DNA of 64,000 nucleotides from Nocardia sienata NBRC 100364 (GTDB taxonomy: Bacteria; Actinomycetota; Actinomycetes; Mycobacteriales; Mycobacteriaceae). The notes under the pieces were generated by a model, which was not told where the DNA came from, ran no database searches, and saw nothing but the letters and a program-made list of their open reading frames with translations. Position 1 is the stretch's first letter. The number at the start of each line of letters is the position of its first letter. The translations under genes and the position numbers were made by a program. Of the stretch, positions 45,529-53,760 are shown piece by piece. The stretch spans positions 62,001-126,000 of the forward strand of contig NZ_BDBX01000021.1 in assembly GCF_001613205.1 (NCBI RefSeq), written 5' to 3'.

Positions 45529-47136
45529 TCAGACGGATACTGTCGCCCGCAACGCGAGCCGATCACCGTGCCAACGCGCGCGCAGCCGGCGGTCGTGGCT
45601 GACGATCACCAGCGCGCCCGGGTAATCGGCCAGCGCGGTTTCCATTTCCTCCACCAGCCCGGGTGACAGGTGATTGGTGGGCTCGTCGAGCAACAGCGCG
45701 TCGAACGGTTCCACGACCAGTCGCGCCAGGGCGAGTCGCTGCCGCTGCCCGGTGGACATTTCCGCGACCCGGGTCGTGAGCTGGGCGCGGTCGAACAGTC
45801 CCAGGGCCAGAAGTCGTTCGGCGTGCCGCTCGATGTCACCGGCGCGGCCGCGCGCGAAGGCGGCCAGCAGCGTTTCCCCTGCCTCGGCGGGCGGCGGCTC
45901 CTGCGCGAGATAGCCGACCCGGCCGCCGCGAACGACGGTGCCGGCGTCCGGGGCGAGGGCCCCGGCCAGCACCCGCAACAGCGTGGACTTGCCCGCGCCG
46001 TTCGGGCCGGTGATCAACAGGCGATCTCCGGCGGCGAGGGTGAGGCTCACCGGATCCAGCCGGTCGGCGACCGCGATCCCGGTGGCGTCGAGCGCGGTAC
46101 CGTGCGCACCGCCGGACCGCAGCGCGGGAGTGAAGCGCAACGGCTGCGGGGGCGGCGGCACCGGGTCGGCGAGCAGGCGGCGCAATCGTTCCTCGGCATT
46201 GCGGACCCGCCCGGCCAGTGACTGCTGTACCCGGCCGCCCGCCCGGTCGTAGGCCATCTTGTTGTTGTCCTTCATCGCCCGGCCGGGGGCGACCCGGCGG
46301 GCTGTGGTGGCGGCGGCTTCCCGCAGCCGCTGGATATCGGTCTGCCATTGTTCGTGGGCCTGGACCCACCGCTGCCGCGCCGCGGCCTTCTCGGCGCGGA
46401 AGCCCGCGTAGCCGTTGCCGTATCGGACCACCTGCCGCCGATCCGCGTCGACCTCCAGGAGGGAGGTCGCGACCCGCTCGAGGAAGACCCGGTCGTGGGA
46501 GACGGTCACCGTGGTGCCGCGACGGGTACGCAGATGGTCCTCCAACCAGGTCAGGGCATCGTCGTCGAGGTGGTTGGTGGGCTCGTCCAGCAACAGCACC
46601 TCCGAGCCGGCCGCCAGTACCGCCGCCAGGCGCAGCCGAACCTGTTCGCCGCCGGAGAGCCCGCCGACTGCACGGTCGCGGGCAACCAGGCCCAACCCGA
46701 GACCGTGCAGGGCACGCTCCACCCGGGCCTCGGCGTCGTAGCCGCCGCGCAGTTCGAAAACGGTCGTCAGTTCGCCGTATTCGGTGAATCCGGACTCGTC
46801 GCCGGACGCCATGGTGGCCTCCAGGGCACGCATCCGACCCTCGATCGCGCGCAGCTCGCTCAGGGCCCGGTCGACGACCTGCCCGACGGTCATATCCGGC
46901 GGCAGCTGCTCGTCCTGGGCGAGATAGCCGACACCGCCACCGGCCTGCACGACGATCTCGCCGGCGTCGGGCCGCTCCCGCCCGGCGAACAGACGCAGCA
47001 GAGTGGACTTACCGGATCCGTTCTCGCCGATGATGCCGGTGCGCTCGCCCGCGGCGAGCGAGCATGTCACCTCATCGAGAACGCGCCGGCCGTGGAATGA
47101 CTTGGTGACCGCGAGCGCGGTGATCTGCGTGGGCAT
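45529..47136 (-). CDS. ABC-F type ribosomal protection protein
   Basis: A 535-residue protein with two ATPase cassettes and no membrane domain. Cassette 1: Walker A GENGSGKST, signature GLSGGEQVRL, Walker B VLLLDEPTNHLD. Cassette 2: Walker A GPNGAGKST, signature MSTGQRQRLAL, Walker B ALLLDEPTNHLS. The linker (about 245-320) contains ATTARRVAPGRAMKDNNKMAYDRAGGRVQQS, the P-site tRNA interaction region. ABC-F resistance factors eject macrolides, lincosamides or streptogramins from the ribosome; actinobacterial relatives include TlrC and OleB. ATG at 47136 follows GGAGAG by 6 nt. It overlaps a leader ORF. Confidence 0.9.
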   Translation of the reverse strand: MPTQITALAVTKSFHGRRVLDEVTCSLAAGERTGIIGENGSGKSTLLRLFAGRERPDAGEIVVQAGGGVGYLAQDEQLPPDMTVGQVVDRALSELRAIEGRMRALEATMASGDESGFTEYGELTTVFELRGGYDAEARVERALHGLGLGLVARDRAVGGLSGGEQVRLRLAAVLAAGSEVLLLDEPTNHLDDDALTWLEDHLRTRRGTTVTVSHDRVFLERVATSLLEVDADRRQVVRYGNGYAGFRAEKAAARQRWVQAHEQWQTDIQRLREAAATTARRVAPGRAMKDNNKMAYDRAGGRVQQSLAGRVRNAEERLRRLLADPVPPPPQPLRFTPALRSGGAHGTALDATGIAVADRLDPVSLTLAAGDRLLITGPNGAGKSTLLRVLAGALAPDAGTVVRGGRVGYLAQEPPPAEAGETLLAAFARGRAGDIERHAERLLALGLFDRAQLTTRVAEMSTGQRQRLALARLVVEPFDALLLDEPTNHLSPGLVEEMETALADYPGALVIVSHDRRLRARWHGDRLALRATVSV

Positions 47137-47212
47137 GGACACTCTCCGAAGCATTCGAGTACGACGCGACCCCGGGGGACCGCAGGACGGGATGAACGCT
47201 TCGAATGAGCAT
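47072..47212 (-). CDS. Possible leader ORF overlapping the ABC-F start
   Basis: ATG at 47212 has GAGG 6 nt upstream and opens a 46-codon frame (MLIRSVHPVLRSPGVASYSN at its start) that overlaps the ABC-F start out of frame and ends at 47072. It begins 12 bp after the TetR operator. CGAAGC (47147-47152) and ATTCGA (47153-47158) can pair with GCTTCG (47198-47203) and TCGAAT (47201-47206), in exclusive ways, next to the ABC-F ribosome site. This resembles the translation-attenuation leaders of other ABC-F genes. Confidence 0.35.
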   Translation of the reverse strand: MLIRSVHPVLRSPGVASYSNASESVHAHADHRARGHQVIPRPARSR

Positions 47213-47223
47213 CGGCGACCTCA

Positions 47224-47247
47224 CTAGTGCGACGGATGTTGCATTAG
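47224..47247. promoter_or_regulatory. Operator between the tetR and ABC-F genes
   Basis: CTAGTGCGA-CGGATG-TTGCATTAG is an inverted repeat of 9-bp arms with two mismatched pairs, placed between the divergent tetR and resistance operon. TAGCAT at 47245-47250 could be the -10 box for tetR, so binding would repress both directions. Confidence 0.5.
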
Positions 47248-47281
47248 CATGGTGCCACAGCCCGCTTCCCAGAGCAACCGG

Positions 47282-47953
47282 ATGATCGATATGACTCCCC
47301 CACCCCCAGCCGACGACTCGCCGCGCCCGGCAGTGCGCCCGGGCGGGCGTACCGCTCGTATCCGCGCCCAGGTCCTGGACGCCGTGCACGCCGAACTGAC
47401 CGAGCACGGTTATGACGCACTCACGGTGGACAGCGTCGCCGCCCGCGCGGGCGTTCACCGCACCACCGTCTATCGCCGCTGGCGCGACGTCGGCGGCCTG
47501 CTCACCGACGTCTTCGCCGCGGCCGCCGATATCGATTGGCACCCCCGCGACACCGGCTCCCTACAGGGGGATCTGGCCGCGCTCAATCAAGAGATCCAGG
47601 ATTCACTCACCGAGGAGCCGTCGATCGCGGCAGCGCTGATCGCGGTGTCGTTCCGTTCCGAGGAGGCCGCCCGCGCCCTGCGGCAGTTGTGGGAGAACAG
47701 GTACGCCCAGTCCGAGATCGTGGTCGAACGAGCCGTGCGCCGTGGCGAACTGGCTCCCGGCGTCGACGCGCGGGCCGTCCTGATCGCTGCCACGGCGCCG
47801 GTCTACCACCAATTGACGCTGCTGCGAACCCCGCCCGACACACAACTGCCCAACCGTGCCGCGGCAGCCGCAGCACTGGCCGCACGCGGTGGCGCGTTCA
47901 CCGACCCGCGGGCCGCGGGCCACGACCGATCGGGCGATCGGCCGGGCGGGTGA
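47282..47953 (+). CDS. TetR-family regulator of the resistance operon
   Basis: A 223-residue repressor. HTH residues about 20-70: IRAQVLDAVHAELTEHGYDALTVDSVAARAGVHRTTVYRRWRDVGGLL in parts. The C-terminal part matches the TetR_C_16-like group (GSLQGDLAALNQEIQDSL, ALRQLWENRYAQSEIVVERAVRRGEL). It is divergent from the ABC-F gene and probably represses it. ATG at 47282 is preferred because the operator and a -10 box lie just upstream; ATG 47249 would start inside them. Confidence 0.85.
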   Translation: MIDMTPPPPADDSPRPAVRPGGRTARIRAQVLDAVHAELTEHGYDALTVDSVAARAGVHRTTVYRRWRDVGGLLTDVFAAAADIDWHPRDTGSLQGDLAALNQEIQDSLTEEPSIAAALIAVSFRSEEAARALRQLWENRYAQSEIVVERAVRRGELAPGVDARAVLIAATAPVYHQLTLLRTPPDTQLPNRAAAAAALAARGGAFTDPRAAGHDRSGDRPGG

Positions 47954-47961
47954 GCCGGTGC

Positions 47962-47994
47962 GCCTGCCCGGGGGCACGGGGCCCCGGCGCAGGC
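47962..47994 (+). terminator. Strong hairpin terminator after tetR
   Basis: GCCTGC-CCGGGG (47962-47973) pairs with CCCCGG (47982-47987) and GCAGGC (47989-47994), a 12-bp GC stem with one bulged C, beginning 8 bp after the tetR stop. Confidence 0.75.
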
Positions 47995-48087
47995 GTTACC
48001 GGGCCCGGAAATCCACCAGGCAATAGACCGTGGCAGGGGTCGCCACACCTATCGAAAATATGTTCGAATTCGGGTACGGTTACCCGC

Positions 48088-48327
48088 ATGCCCGAACTCG
48101 CCCCCATCCCGTTCGCCCGGCTCAACCTCGAACAGGTACGGGAACGACTCCTCGCCGCGGCGGCTTTCGGCGAGTCCCTCTCCCCCGATCAGCTCGAGGC
48201 CCTGGCCGGCAAGCTCAGTACCGGCCTGAGTATCTACATCGAGGCGACTCAGAACAGCGCGCCCCGCGCCCACCGCCCGGCCGTGCCCGGCCGGGCCTGC
48301 CTGGACTTCCGCGGAAACCTGCGCTGA
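48088..48327 (+). CDS. Small hypothetical protein, 79 residues
   Basis: A short soluble frame: MPELAPIPFARLNLEQVRER, a helix (LLAAAAFGESLSPDQLEALAGKLSTGLSIYIEA) and a basic end. Codon use is coding-like, and a terminator follows its stop directly. No family recognised and no clear ribosome site. Confidence 0.5.
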   Translation: MPELAPIPFARLNLEQVRERLLAAAAFGESLSPDQLEALAGKLSTGLSIYIEATQNSAPRAHRPAVPGRACLDFRGNLR

Positions 48328-48328
48328 C

Positions 48329-48353
48329 CCCCGGTCCGCGGCGCGGGCCGGGG
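48329..48353. terminator. Hairpin between convergent genes
   Basis: CCCCGG (48329-48334) with CCGGGG (48348-48353), plus an inner CCGC/GCGG pair, between the small gene ending at 48327 and the BCCT gene ending at 48367. It can end transcription from both sides. Confidence 0.6.
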
Positions 48354-48366
48354 CGGCACAATCGGG

Positions 48367-50097
48367 TCACCGGTCGCTCTCCACCCCCGGCTCCTCGGCC
48401 ACGACCTCGATGGGCGAGGTGACGAGCTCGAACTCGCCCTCGTGCTTGGCCACGCCCTGCAGCACCGCACCCTCCACCAGTTCGACGCCCAGATTCGCGC
48501 GCACGATGAGCGGATCGCTGCGGACATCGCGATAGAGCGAGACGCACATCAGCACCATCACCACCATGAACGGTAGGGACACCACGGTGGTCAGGGCCTG
48601 CAAGCCGGTCAACGCGCCACCGAGATCGCTCGAATCGGCGATCACCAGCATGATCGCGGCGACCGCACCGGTGGCGGTACCCCAGAAGATCACGGTGAGC
48701 CGGGAGGGTTCGATACTGCCCCGCTCCGACAGGGTGCCCATGACGATCGAGGCCGCGTCCGCCCCGGAGACGAAGAAGATACCCACCAGGATCATCACCA
48801 GCACGGTGGTGATGGCGGTCAGCGGATACTCCCCGAGCAGGTGGAAGAGCGCGAAATCGGGGTTCACGCTGCCGTCGGCCTCGGTGAGGTCGTGGGTATC
48901 GGTCTGCTGCCGGATGGCCGCGCCGCCGAAGATCGCGAACCAGACCAGGCTCACCATGCTGGGCACCAGCAGGACGCCCGCGACGAACTGCCGGATGGTG
49001 CGTCCCCGGCTGATCCGGGCGATGAACATCCCGACGAAGGGGGTCCAGGAGATCCACCACGCCCAGTAGAAGATGGTCCAGCTCGACAGCCATGCCTCCA
49101 TCTCCTCGCCACCGGCGATACCGGTACGCGAGGCCATGGTCGGCAGCTCGGCGATGTAGTCGCCGACGGCGGTGGGCAGGAAATTCAGCATGAACAGGGT
49201 GGGCCCGGCGATGAAGACAAAAGCGGCGAGGATCACCGCGAGCACCATGTTGATATTCGACAGCCACTGGATACCGCGCGCGACACCGGAGACCGCGGAC
49301 AGGACGAACGCGATGGTGAGCCCGGTGATCACCGCCACCAGCCCGATCTTGCCGACGGCGTCCACCCAGCCGTTGAACTCGAACCCGGCCCCGATCTGCA
49401 ACGCGCCGAGGCCCAGCGAGGCCGCCGAACCGAACAGGGTGGCGAAGATCGCCATCACGTCGATCGCCTTGCCGCCGAGACCCTCGGCGTGGCGTCCGAG
49501 CAGGGGCCGGAACACCGACGAGAACAGTTGCGACCGGCCGCGCCGGAACGTGCCGTAGGCGATGGCCAGACCGGCGACCGCGTAGATGGCCCACGGATGC
49601 AGCGTCCAGTGGAACAGTGTGGTCGCCAGCGCGACCTCGGCGGCCGGCGGGCTACCGGCCTCGGCGGTATTCGGCGGCGGGGAGGTGAAATGGGTCAGCG
49701 GCTCGGCGACACCCCAGAACATGAGGCCGATTCCCATACCGGCGCTGAACATCATGGCGATCCAGGAGACGGTGCGGAACTCCGGCGTTTCGTCGTCGGC
49801 GCCGAGCGGGATCTTGCCGTAGCGGCTCAGCGCCAGCCAGATCACGTAGACGACGAAGGATGTGGCCACCAGAACGAACAGCCAGCCGGTATTGGTGATC
49901 ACCCAGGACTGGGCGTTCGACGCGAAGCCGGCCAAACTGTCCTGGTCGAGGATTCCCCAGAGCACAAAGGCCACGGACCCGACCGAGGTGATGCCGAAGA
50001 CGAGCCAGTCGAGGCCACGGCCCACCGGTCTGTGCCTGCTCGAGCCCGGCACGCCGCTGTTACGCGTCGCGGATTTCCCGCCGGTGTCGATCGCCAT
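48367..50097 (-). CDS. BCCT-family choline/glycine-betaine transporter
   Basis: A 576-residue transporter with 12 membrane helices and a hydrophilic C-terminal tail. The family signature SWTIFYWAWWISWTPFVGMFIARISRGRT is present, and the glycine-rich AGMGIGLMFWGVAEPLTHF in helix 3 forms the sodium and substrate path as in BetP. It imports a quaternary-ammonium osmolyte with sodium or protons. The tail (about 520-576) could sense osmotic stress. ATG start. Confidence 0.92.
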   Translation of the reverse strand: MAIDTGGKSATRNSGVPGSSRHRPVGRGLDWLVFGITSVGSVAFVLWGILDQDSLAGFASNAQSWVITNTGWLFVLVATSFVVYVIWLALSRYGKIPLGADDETPEFRTVSWIAMMFSAGMGIGLMFWGVAEPLTHFTSPPPNTAEAGSPPAAEVALATTLFHWTLHPWAIYAVAGLAIAYGTFRRGRSQLFSSVFRPLLGRHAEGLGGKAIDVMAIFATLFGSAASLGLGALQIGAGFEFNGWVDAVGKIGLVAVITGLTIAFVLSAVSGVARGIQWLSNINMVLAVILAAFVFIAGPTLFMLNFLPTAVGDYIAELPTMASRTGIAGGEEMEAWLSSWTIFYWAWWISWTPFVGMFIARISRGRTIRQFVAGVLLVPSMVSLVWFAIFGGAAIRQQTDTHDLTEADGSVNPDFALFHLLGEYPLTAITTVLVMILVGIFFVSGADAASIVMGTLSERGSIEPSRLTVIFWGTATGAVAAIMLVIADSSDLGGALTGLQALTTVVSLPFMVVMVLMCVSLYRDVRSDPLIVRANLGVELVEGAVLQGVAKHEGEFELVTSPIEVVAEEPGVESDR

Positions 50098-50439
50098 GGA
50101 CGAGTCCTTTCAGATCGCACGTGCGTCCGGCACCGAGGTCGCGGGATCACGCGGACCAGCCGTTACCCGGTCCTTCCGCGCACCGCGACCACGCCGCCGA
50201 ACCGGATGTTCCGGGAAAAACCGTACTCGCCCCCGATTCGGACGCTGCGTCGAACACATGAACAGCGGTCGGCGCGCCGTCCCCCGGAGACCGTCGATCA
50301 GCGCTCGGAAAGTCCCGGATCAGCAGAGCAGACACCTGTCCGAACTCTTGTACTGACTTCGAACCGGTTTCGTGTACAGGAATTGCCCGGCCCTGCGAAA
50401 CTCGTACCGACCGACGAACCGATCAGGAGGCGCACCGGT
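50098..50439. other. 342-bp divergent intergenic region, nothing assigned
   Basis: The region between the divergent BCCT and epimerase genes must hold both promoters. I see an AACCGGTT palindrome (50362-50369) and AGGAGG (50425-50430) for the epimerase, but no convincing operator, small gene or RNA. Confidence 0.6.
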
Positions 50440-51453
50440 ATGGCGGACCCGGCAAAACTGGTGGTGGGAGCCTCGGGATTCCTCGGCTCGCACCTGACCC
50501 GCCAATTGGCCGCGACAGGAGCGCCCGTCCGCGTCCTGGTACGCCGTACCAGCGATCTCCGTGCCATCGCGGACCTGCCGGTGGAGATCCACTACGGTGA
50601 GCTGTTCGACGATCACGCGCTGCGCACGGCCATGCGCGACTGCGACGAGATCTATCACTGCGCGGTGGACACCCGGGCATGGCTGCGCGATCCCGAACCC
50701 CTCTTCCGGACCAATATCGCCGGCCTGCGCCATGTGCTCGACGCCGCCTGCGTCACCGGACCCCGGCGGTTCGTCTTCACCAGTTCCGCCGCCACCATCG
50801 GACGCCGGTCGGGCGGCGTCGCCGACGAGACGGTCTCCTTCGACTGGCCCCGCCTCGGCGGTCCGTACGTGCGCTCCCGGGTCGAGGCGGAAAACCTGGT
50901 GCTGCGCTATGCCACCGAACGCGGACTGCCCGCGGTGGCGATGTGCGTCGCGAACACCTACGGCCCCGGCGACTGGCAACCGACACCACACGGTTCCTTC
51001 GTGGCCGCCGCCGCACTCGGCAGACTCCCGTTCCGCTTCGCCGGTACCGGGTCGGAATCGGTGGGCGTCGAGGACGCGGCCCGGGCCTTGATCCTGGCGG
51101 GTGCGGCCGGACTGCCGGGCGAGCGCTATATCGTCTCCGACCGTTTCCTCACCAATACCGAACTGCTCACCGCCGCCGCCCACGCGGTGGACCGGGAACC
51201 ACCCCGGGCGGCAGTCCCGCTGCCCCTGCTGTACCCGGCCGCCGGTATCGCCTCGGCCGGGGCCCGGGCACGCGGCCGGGACAGCCGGTTCACGGTGACC
51301 TCGGTGAATCTGATGCACGTCATGTCCCGGCTGGACCACGGCAAGGCCGAACGCGAACTCGGCTGGAAACCCGAACCGGTACTGGACTCGGTGGCCCGTG
51401 CCGCGCGGTTCTTCGTCGAACGCCGGTCCCGGCGGGCCGCGGCCGCCGGCTGA
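50440..51453 (+). CDS. NAD(P)-dependent extended SDR (epimerase/reductase type)
   Basis: A 337-residue extended short-chain dehydrogenase. The nucleotide motif is GASGFLGSHL near residue 9; the catalytic residues are a Ser in FTSSAATIG and the Tyr/Arg in PYVRSRVEAE, where the usual YxxxK reads YVRSR, so the Lys is replaced by Arg. The group resembles dihydroflavonol-4-reductase and hopanoid-associated sugar epimerases. ATG at 50440 with AGGAGG 9 nt upstream. The altered YxxxK may mean changed or lost activity. Confidence 0.82.
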   Translation: MADPAKLVVGASGFLGSHLTRQLAATGAPVRVLVRRTSDLRAIADLPVEIHYGELFDDHALRTAMRDCDEIYHCAVDTRAWLRDPEPLFRTNIAGLRHVLDAACVTGPRRFVFTSSAATIGRRSGGVADETVSFDWPRLGGPYVRSRVEAENLVLRYATERGLPAVAMCVANTYGPGDWQPTPHGSFVAAAALGRLPFRFAGTGSESVGVEDAARALILAGAAGLPGERYIVSDRFLTNTELLTAAAHAVDREPPRAAVPLPLLYPAAGIASAGARARGRDSRFTVTSVNLMHVMSRLDHGKAERELGWKPEPVLDSVARAARFFVERRSRRAAAAG

Positions 51454-51480
51454 CGGTGGCCGACGCGCGCCCACCCGGCG

Positions 51481-51513
51481 ATTGCACTCTACATATAATG
51501 TGTATGATGCAAT
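51481..51513 (+). promoter_or_regulatory. marR promoter with consensus TATAAT inside an inverted repeat
   Basis: ATTGCA (51481-51486) and TGCAAT (51508-51513) form a symmetric pair around TATAAT (51494-51499), a perfect -10 box that is rare at this GC content. The whole is an AT-rich island about 80 bp before the marR start, as expected for autoregulation. Confidence 0.5.
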
Positions 51514-51594
51514 ACGCTCCGGCCGAGTGGTATAACGACTGGCGGGACGCCCGCCGCGCCGCCACGGCATCCGAGTACGAGCAGGACACCCGCC

Positions 51595-52062
51595 ATGGAC
51601 AAACCCACGCATCTGATCGAATTCGAGACCATGCTCCTGGGCCGGCACAGCCTCAATGCCCATCTGCGCCGCCCGGACCACCTCGAGCGCAGCGCCTATC
51701 TGGTGCTGCGCCGGTTACGGATCGAGGGTCCCATGTCCATCGGCGAACTCAGCGAGGCCTTCGGCCTGGACACTTCGACCGTGCACCGGCAGACCGCCGC
51801 CATGCTGAAGGCCGGACTGGTCGAGCGCATTCCCGATCCCGAGGGCGGTCTGGCGCGGAAGTTCCGGATCACCGACGAGGGCGAACGCCGGGTCCTGGCC
51901 GACCGCGACTACAACATCAACGCACTCGACCGGCTTCTGCGCGGCTGGAGCAGTGAGGACGTACAGACCTTCGCCGCCTACCTGAAACGGTTCAACACCG
52001 ACCTCGAGGCCCGTGAGGCGCGACCCTGGCCGCGGCCCTCCCGCACCGAGCCGCGAGCGTAG
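51595..52062 (+). CDS. MarR-family transcriptional regulator
   Basis: A 155-residue winged-helix regulator. The HTH and wing are MSIGELSEAFGLDTSTVHRQTAAMLKAGLVERIPDPEGGLARKFRITDEGERRV, read in parts, about 45-100. Helices at both ends form the dimer. The inverted repeat at 51481 is its likely operator. Possible target: its own gene and the thioesterase convergent at 52075. Start ATG 51595. Confidence 0.88.
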   Translation: MDKPTHLIEFETMLLGRHSLNAHLRRPDHLERSAYLVLRRLRIEGPMSIGELSEAFGLDTSTVHRQTAAMLKAGLVERIPDPEGGLARKFRITDEGERRVLADRDYNINALDRLLRGWSSEDVQTFAAYLKRFNTDLEAREARPWPRPSRTEPRA

Positions 52063-52074
52063 ACGAGCGGGACA

Positions 52075-52869
52075 TCAATAGCGCCGCATATCGACCTGGC
52101 GGCGCACATTGGACAACGCGGTCACCACGGCCGTCCCCAGCGGGCCGCTGCGGTCGTAGAGGGTAGTGGTACCGACCGCGACACCCGCATAGGCCACCTG
52201 ATCCTGCGCCAGCACCCCGATACCCGGACCGGACGGAACCCGGGCAAGTGTCAGTGTGACGTCGGAGTTGATATAACCGATTCCTTCAGTGCCCCAATTG
52301 CACATGAGGCTCGCGGCGTCACCGGCCATCCCCGCCCGCTGCAACGGCGTCACCGGCTCACCCGCGACCACCGGCAGCATGTTCTGCCAGATCGCCTTGC
52401 GCTCGGCGTTCTGGGTGGCCGCGAAATCGTGGGTCCAGGCGCCGTCACCGCTTTTGAACAGCGGGTGCGCGCCCGCCTCCGAGGCATCGGGGGTCTCGGG
52501 CACCGGGAAATCGTGGGGTGGTTGCCACAGGTCACCGCCGGGTATCTCGCCGGTGCGCAGGTAGACCACGCTCGCCCGCGACCGCACCTCCTCGCGCTGC
52601 AGCAGTTCGGCGTCCGCGACACAGATGCGTTTACCCTCCCGGACCACCACACTGCGCAGCGTGGCCGGCTCGTCGACGACCGGGCGGAACAGGTCCACCG
52701 TCACCCGGGCGGGGACGAACTCCTCGCCCGGGGATCGCGTTTCCAGTTCCCGCGCCAGCAGCCCGCAGATCGCCGGCCCGCTCACCTGGGTCGGGCTCCA
52801 GCTGGACATGGCAATACGGGTGGGCAGGTACTGCTCACCCTCCCTGGTGAAGAACGCGAACACGCCCAT
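52075..52869 (-). CDS. Acyl-CoA thioesterase family protein (double hot-dog)
   Basis: A 264-residue protein of the actinobacterial thioesterase-like group (acyl-CoA thioesterase II-type fold): N-terminal half with SSWSPTQVSGPAICGLLARELE and FVPARVTVDLFRPV, C-terminal half with EGIGYINSDVTLTLARVPSGPGIGV and TTLYDRSGPLGTAVVTALSN. It would hydrolyse an acyl-CoA. A KstR-type box lies 34 bp upstream, linking it to sterol breakdown. ATG at 52869. Confidence 0.8.
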   Translation of the reverse strand: MGVFAFFTREGEQYLPTRIAMSSWSPTQVSGPAICGLLARELETRSPGEEFVPARVTVDLFRPVVDEPATLRSVVVREGKRICVADAELLQREEVRSRASVVYLRTGEIPGGDLWQPPHDFPVPETPDASEAGAHPLFKSGDGAWTHDFAATQNAERKAIWQNMLPVVAGEPVTPLQRAGMAGDAASLMCNWGTEGIGYINSDVTLTLARVPSGPGIGVLAQDQVAYAGVAVGTTTLYDRSGPLGTAVVTALSNVRRQVDMRRY

Positions 52870-52902
52870 CGGCTCCTCTCACGCGGACCCCTGTCCCAGA
52901 AT

Positions 52903-52916
52903 TACAACACGTTCTA
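52903..52916 (-). promoter_or_regulatory. KstR-type operator before the thioesterase
   Basis: On the minus strand the site reads TAGAACGTGTTGTA, which fits TnnAACnnGTTnnA exactly and resembles the box at 34957. It lies 34 bp before the thioesterase start. Confidence 0.6.
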
Positions 52917-52951
52917 GTTTGCGGTCGCGTGAAGGGCCGGTCATGGACGGC

Positions 52952-53617
52952 TCACACCTGCAGCTCCTGAACGAGAACTCCGGCCGCCCGCCGGACCTCG
53001 GCGGGATCACCGGTCCAACCGAGCACCCGCAGTACCGCGGTGGCGATCGCCTGCCGCGCCTCTTCGGGCACCGCGCCGGCATCCGAGCGAATATTGATCA
53101 CCGTCTCCACCAACCGGAACGGGAGGGTCCGCGCCTGGGCCACTCCGCTGCCGCCGAGCTCGGACACCACTCGCGCGGCCAGCCGTTCATAGCTCGTGCG
53201 CAGAGTGTCACGACGCGCCCGGAACCGCGCGAACCGCTGCCCGCCCAACTCCGGCAGGAAGTACAGCGCGCCGATATTCCAGCGCGCGTCGCACAGCTGG
53301 CAGATATCGAATCGCGCCAGCGCGTACAGCCGGACCGCGGCCGGCTCCGGGCGCCGCTCCAGGCGCATCGCGAGTTCGGCCGCCCCCGCGATGGTTTCGC
53401 CGAGCAGGGCGTCGAGGATATCGTCCTTGGCCGCGAAGTGGTGGTACAGCGAAGCCTGGCGGATACCGACCGCCTCGGCGATGGCCCGGGTCGAGGTGCT
53501 TCCGTACCCCTGGGTGGTGAACAGTTCGGCTGCGGCGTCGAGAATTTCGGCGCGCGGTGTCTGCCCCTGGCGGCGGCGCGGCGCGAGACGCGGGCGGCCC
53601 GGACCGAGTTGGGTCAT
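52952..53617 (-). CDS. TetR-family regulator of the DUF1989/carboxylase operon
   Basis: A 221-residue repressor with a basic N-terminal arm (RPRLAPRRRQGQTPR). HTH about 22-70: EILDAAAELFTTQGYGSTSTRAIAEAVGIRQASLYHHFAAKDDILDALL in parts. The C-terminal part includes ARFDICQLCDARWNIGALYFLPEL. It is divergent from the SSS transporter operon and probably controls it through the inverted repeat at 53659. ATG at 53617 is preferred over 53647, which would run into that repeat. Confidence 0.87.
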   Translation of the reverse strand: MTQLGPGRPRLAPRRRQGQTPRAEILDAAAELFTTQGYGSTSTRAIAEAVGIRQASLYHHFAAKDDILDALLGETIAGAAELAMRLERRPEPAAVRLYALARFDICQLCDARWNIGALYFLPELGGQRFARFRARRDTLRTSYERLAARVVSELGGSGVAQARTLPFRLVETVINIRSDAGAVPEEARQAIATAVLRVLGWTGDPAEVRRAAGVLVQELQV

Positions 53618-53658
53618 GACTCCATTGTCGTCGACCGGGCGATTCACGCCGCGGGGAG

Positions 53659-53680
53659 ATTTCTGTCATTCGATAGAAAT
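53659..53680. promoter_or_regulatory. TetR-type operator (9-bp inverted repeat)
   Basis: ATTTCTGTC-ATTC-GATAGAAAT: 9-bp arms with a single mismatch, in an AT-rich patch 42 bp before the tetR start and 121 bp before the transporter. It is the most palindromic site in this divergent region. Confidence 0.6.
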
Positions 53681-53760
53681 ATCGGCAACGCAGACGTTAC
53701 TCCCGGCCCCGATACGGATACATCGCCGTCACCACCATGTCGCGGGACGCGAGGAACCTT

